Shown one piece after another: positions 23,156 through 26,167 of a DNA stretch of 26,167 nucleotides. Under the pieces are notes generated by a model that was not told the DNA's origin, did not search any database, and saw nothing but the letters and a program-made list of their open reading frames with translations. The stretch covers positions 1 to 26,167 of the forward strand of contig CAJXAS010000006.1 of assembly GCA_913050305.1 (NCBI GenBank), in the 5' to 3' direction. The translations under genes and the position numbers were made by a program. Numbering within the stretch: position 1 is the first letter of the stretch; each line of letters opens with the position of its first letter. This DNA comes from an uncultured Polaribacter sp. (lineage in GTDB: Bacteria > Bacteroidota > Bacteroidia > Flavobacteriales > Flavobacteriaceae).

Positions 23156-24421
23156 CTACGAATTTAAACTTTTTAAAATAAACGCTAATTTTTTTGTCAA
23201 TTCTTTCCTGTGATATTTTTTAATATTACTCAAATCTACTGTCAATTTATCTTCTTTGTATTTTTGATATAATGCTACGATTTCTAATTTCAATTTTTCT
23301 TCCGCATCAAAATTCACTATAACTCCCGAGTTTGTTTCCTGCAATATTGTGGCCAAATCGCCTTTCTCTGGTCCTATTGCTAAAATAGGTCGTTTTGCTT
23401 TTAGATACTCAAATAATTTTCCTGTAAGGATACCCTTGTTATTTTTTACATTCGGAATTAACAACAACAATACTTGCGATTTATTCTGATAAGCTATGGC
23501 TTCTTGATGAGAAACATACCCTACAAAATCAGTATTCTCATTTAATTTATTAGCCAAAATTTCTACTTTAACTTCTTCCGAGATATCTCCAATAAAATTT
23601 AATTGCAAGTCTTTTTTAAAGGTTTCACTTTCTTTACAAAGACCTTTTAAGACTTTAAATAAAAGATTTGGATTGCTTTGTTTTGGCAATAAACCAATAT
23701 AAGATATTGAGAATTTTGTATCTAAAATCACGTTCTTAGAAGCTAAAAATTCATCATCAAAACCATTGGTAATTACTTCCACTTTTTTTGCTGTTTTTGC
23801 TAATTCTTCTTTTAAAGAATTGCTCACTGTTAAAATACAATCTGAATTTCTCAAAATTCTTTCTTCTAATCTTTTATTTTTATTTTTAGCAAATGCAAGT
23901 TGATTAAAATCTTTATTGTAATACAAATTTGACCATGGGTCTCTAAAGTCTGCCAACCACTTTATAGTGTTTTTTTGATGTAATTTTTCTGCAATTAAAT
24001 GCATGCTATGCGGTGGTCCAGTAGAAATAATTACATCTATAGCATGATTATCTAAATACTTTTGAAGATAGTTTACAGAAGGTTTTACCCAGAATATTTT
24101 AGGGTCTGGAATGAAAAAATTACCTCGTATAAAAGAAAGAAATCCGCCTTTACTGACATTCGAAATCCCTTTATTTTTATGTTTATTTTTTTTCCAAAAT
24201 AAAAAATCTGTCGGTTCCCAAATAGGCTGCTTTAGAATCTTTATCCCCTTAGGTACTTCATTTAAAAGAGATATATCTTGTTTTAAATAATTTGCATTTT
24301 CAACAGTGTACACTACAGGCTCTATTCCGAATTCTTGTAGATACTTTACGAACTTCAACCAACGTTGTACGCCAGAACCTCCTGCTGGTGGCCAGTAATA
24401 TGTAATTATTAAGACTTTCAA
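23156..24421 (-). CDS. GT4 family glycosyltransferase
   Basis: A 421-residue cytoplasmic glycosyltransferase of the GT-B fold, probably adding a sugar to a lipid-linked envelope glycan. The N-terminal domain begins MKVLIITYYWPPAGGSGVQRWLKF, the usual GT4 acceptor-side loop. The first half ends with WLADFRDPWSNLYY and VSNSLKEEL. The second half contains ITNGFDDE, SYIGLLPKQSNP, and GKLFEYLKAKRPILAIGPEKGDLA, the donor-binding region with the Glu of the E-x7-E type motif. Start codon is TTG at 24421, overlapping the upstream stop as TTGA, so start and stop are coupled. No signal peptide. Sugar donor and acceptor unknown. Confidence 0.9.
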   Translation of the reverse strand: MKVLIITYYWPPAGGSGVQRWLKFVKYLQEFGIEPVVYTVENANYLKQDISLLNEVPKGIKILKQPIWEPTDFLFWKKNKHKNKGISNVSKGGFLSFIRGNFFIPDPKIFWVKPSVNYLQKYLDNHAIDVIISTGPPHSMHLIAEKLHQKNTIKWLADFRDPWSNLYYNKDFNQLAFAKNKNKRLEERILRNSDCILTVSNSLKEELAKTAKKVEVITNGFDDEFLASKNVILDTKFSISYIGLLPKQSNPNLLFKVLKGLCKESETFKKDLQLNFIGDISEEVKVEILANKLNENTDFVGYVSHQEAIAYQNKSQVLLLLIPNVKNNKGILTGKLFEYLKAKRPILAIGPEKGDLATILQETNSGVIVNFDAEEKLKLEIVALYQKYKEDKLTVDLSNIKKYHRKELTKKLAFILKSLNS

Positions 24422-25608
24422 TATTGCATATTATTATACAAATTAATTAATTCTTTAGAGGTTTGTTCCCAAGAAAACTCATTTTGAACGAATTTTTTAC
24501 CACTTTCTCCTAACGCTATTCTTAGAGCTTTGTTTTTATACAAAGCTACCACTTTATTCGAAAAGTCTTCAAAGTCTCTTTCTTTATGAACCAAACCACA
24601 AGCTACTTTTTCTACCAGTTTTCTCTGAGCAATTGCATCGCTTACTAATAATGGTTTTGCCAAACTCATATATTGAAAAATCTTGTTTGCATAGGCAACG
24701 TCATGTTGCAAGTTTCTATGCAAGGGTGAAATACATATTTCACTCGATAAAATATAAGATTGAAAAAGAGATACATTTTGCCAACCTTCAAAATCCACAA
24801 ATTGTTCTAATTGCAAGTCTTTTACTTGCTTTCTTAGTATTATATCTGTGGTGTTTTTACCTACAATTACTAATTTAATTTCAGGAATAGTATCTTTTAA
24901 CTTCACTAGTGCCGCAATAGCTGTTTGTATTCCTCTTCTTAAATGCGTGTCACCTAAATAAAGAATTACAAAGTTGCTCTTGTATTTTTTAATAATAGTT
25001 TCATTAACTTTATAGTCTTCAAAAAAAGTTTTCCTTATTGTATTTGGTACTAGAACTAATTTGTCTTTTTCCAATGGTAATCGCGCTGCCAAAGTCTCTA
25101 TAAACTCTGGAGAGACTGCAATCACTTTATTTGCTTTCTTTATAAACTCCTCTTCCTTTTGCTTCCATTTTTTTGGAGAAATAAGATACTTTCCTGGAAA
25201 TTTTTGAAGATGTGGGTACAACTTCATTACCTCTGGCATATTATCATGCAAATCTAAAACTATAGGTAAATTAAAATTCACATTTACTTTATAAACAGCT
25301 CCCGCAATTCTCATATCATGAATATGTAAAGCCTCTATATTAGTTTCTTTTATAAATTTAGCAATCTTCTTTTGCATTATAACTGAATACAATGGTATTG
25401 TATATGCTAATGCAGAAAGTTTATACTCGATAGTATTAGAGCTATATCTCCTTACTTGAATTCCGTTTATAGTATCAAAAGCTTTTTCATCAGCATATTT
25501 TAAACAAAAAAGAAATACTTCATGACCGTTTTCTACCAAAGAAACGGCTTCGTTCTCTACCCTTGGGTCTGGAGGAAACGGAGCATCTAATATCATTCCT
25601 ATTTTCAT
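24418..25608 (-). CDS. GT4 family glycosyltransferase
   Basis: A 396-residue GT-B glycosyltransferase. N-terminus MKIGMILDAPFPPDPRVENEAVSLVENGHEVFLF is the classic GT4 opening (glycine-rich turn and RVENEA helix). HIHDMRIAGAVYKV and DLHDNMPEV are in the acceptor half. The donor half has ILYLGDTHLRRGIQTAIAAL, LVIVGK, FEGWQNVSLFQSY and HDVAYANKIFQYMSLAKPLLVSD; here the usual first Glu of E-x7-E is not obvious in this stretch (ANKIFQYMSLAKP), and the local acidic residue is Asp in HDVAYANK. ATG at 25608 overlaps the upstream stop as ATGA, and its own stop is overlapped by the next gene. It probably acts in the same pathway as the neighbouring glycosyltransferase and flippase. Confidence 0.9.
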   Translation of the reverse strand: MKIGMILDAPFPPDPRVENEAVSLVENGHEVFLFCLKYADEKAFDTINGIQVRRYSSNTIEYKLSALAYTIPLYSVIMQKKIAKFIKETNIEALHIHDMRIAGAVYKVNVNFNLPIVLDLHDNMPEVMKLYPHLQKFPGKYLISPKKWKQKEEEFIKKANKVIAVSPEFIETLAARLPLEKDKLVLVPNTIRKTFFEDYKVNETIIKKYKSNFVILYLGDTHLRRGIQTAIAALVKLKDTIPEIKLVIVGKNTTDIILRKQVKDLQLEQFVDFEGWQNVSLFQSYILSSEICISPLHRNLQHDVAYANKIFQYMSLAKPLLVSDAIAQRKLVEKVACGLVHKERDFEDFSNKVVALYKNKALRIALGESGKKFVQNEFSWEQTSKELINLYNNMQY

Positions 25609-26167
25609 GACGCTACCTTCTTCTTATCATAAAAAAACCACCCAACAGAAACAAAGAAGAGTAATACATATGAAATTAAAGAAACTGTTTTTCCTTTCTC
25701 AATTACTTTTGGCTCAAATTTAAACTCTATATTGTGTATTCCGGCAGGAATCTTCATTCCCCTTAAAACATAATTTACACGATAATGTGGAACCTGTTCT
25801 CCGTCTAAATATGCGTTCCAACCTTCTTTATAAAAAATTTCTGAAAATACTGCAAATTGCACTGACTTAGTTATTGACTTATAGCTTAATGAAGTTACAT
25901 CATAATTTATTAATTTTATAAGAGAATTGGCATCTCTATTTATCGAAAACTGAGTATCTATTTTCTTATAGTCGTTTTCTAAAATAACAGCCTCCTTTTT
26001 TGTATTTAAAGAATCTAAAGCTTTTATTTCTGAGTTTGCATTTTGCACAGGAATTAAGTTGTCTACAAACCAAACATTTCCATTCGCTTCTGTATTCTGC
26101 TGTGCTTTCGGTTTTCCTTCAGCATCTGGAATAATAAAATACTTTGTGTTTAACATGTTAAAAACCT
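25605..26167 (-). CDS. YfhO-like membrane protein, C-terminal part (gene continues beyond the window)
   Basis: The open frame runs to the window's right edge, so the large N-terminal multi-helix part lies outside. About 186 residues are visible. MLNTKYFIIPD (26156 inwards) matches the LLNVKY.I segment after the YfhO transmembrane region, followed by an extracytoplasmic beta-rich domain with FSEIFYKEGWNAYLDGEQVPHYRVNYVLRGMKIPAGIHNIEFKFEP, the family's C-terminal signature, and then one transmembrane helix (about 20 residues) and a short basic tail KKKVAS. YfhO proteins are linked to membrane-anchored glycosyltransfer (lipoteichoic acid glycosylation in Bacillus) and are frequent in Bacteroidota. 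Its stop overlaps the next gene (ATGA), so it is in one operon with the two GT4 enzymes and the flippase. Confidence 0.88.
   Translation of the reverse strand, partial: VFNMLNTKYFIIPDAEGKPKAQQNTEANGNVWFVDNLIPVQNANSEIKALDSLNTKKEAVILENDYKKIDTQFSINRDANSLIKLINYDVTSLSYKSITKSVQFAVFSEIFYKEGWNAYLDGEQVPHYRVNYVLRGMKIPAGIHNIEFKFEPKVIEKGKTVSLISYVLLFFVSVGWFFYDKKKVAS

Noticed and set aside
1..26167. CRISPR arrays, insertion sequences, tRNA or rRNA
   Set aside because: No regularly spaced repeats, transposase frames, terminal inverted repeats or recognisable cloverleaf or rRNA sequence.

Overview
The window is a 26 kb piece of chromosome from a member of the Bacteroidota, most likely a marine Flavobacteriaceae bacterium of the Polaribacter/Tenacibaculum type. 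The evidence is the strongly AT-rich composition, absence of obvious Shine-Dalgarno sequences, several Bacteroidota-type TAnnTTTG promoter elements, a fused alpha/beta E1 2-oxoacid dehydrogenase, Bacteroidota-restricted families (DUF2851, DUF5683, DUF6122, WbqC, a zinc metalloprotease with a C-terminal HEVGH motif), and the gene order parA-parB-DUF5683-dapB-lepB-WbqC-DUF6122, which I recall from other flavobacterial genomes. Genus assignment is inference. I see no insertion sequence, prophage, CRISPR array, tRNA or rRNA.

Layout. (1) Positions 1-2633: most of uvrA (nucleotide excision repair), its 5' end cut by the window edge, closed by a hairpin over its stop codon. (2) 2634-3259: the only long gene-free stretch. 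(3) 3260-12018: four plus-strand, separately transcribed genes: a LOG-family phosphoribohydrolase; a large exported protein with an M1-peptidase-like fold that has lost its zinc site and carries a probable C-terminal beta-barrel; a fused E1 alpha/beta 2-oxoacid dehydrogenase; and an exported zinc metalloprotease. (4) 12058-13329: a minus-strand DUF2851 gene, convergent with the protease and divergent from a nitroreductase (13441-14073), followed by a PepD-type dipeptidase (14215-15675) and a very strong terminator. (5) 15972-21673: a compact housekeeping run of parA, parB, DUF5683, dapB (1-nt or no gaps), then lepB, WbqC and DUF6122. (6) 21664-26167, minus strand: an envelope polysaccharide operon, reading a YfhO-like membrane protein (partial), two GT4 glycosyltransferases and a Wzx-like flippase, with 4-nt overlaps or a 1-nt gap between genes.

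How they fit together. The right half is mainly chromosome segregation plus envelope building: ParAB, lysine/diaminopimelate synthesis for peptidoglycan (DapB), signal peptide removal (LepB), and sugar transfer and export (YfhO-like, GT4s, flippase, WbqC). The left half is metabolic and proteolytic housekeeping. The two most interesting proteins are the apparently catalytically dead M1-like/barrel fusion at 4039-6849 and the DUF2851 protein at 12058-13329, whose conserved-looking acidic/His segment plus cysteine cluster raises the possibility of a metal- or Fe-S-dependent enzyme. I do not see a clear, multi-gene undescribed system.
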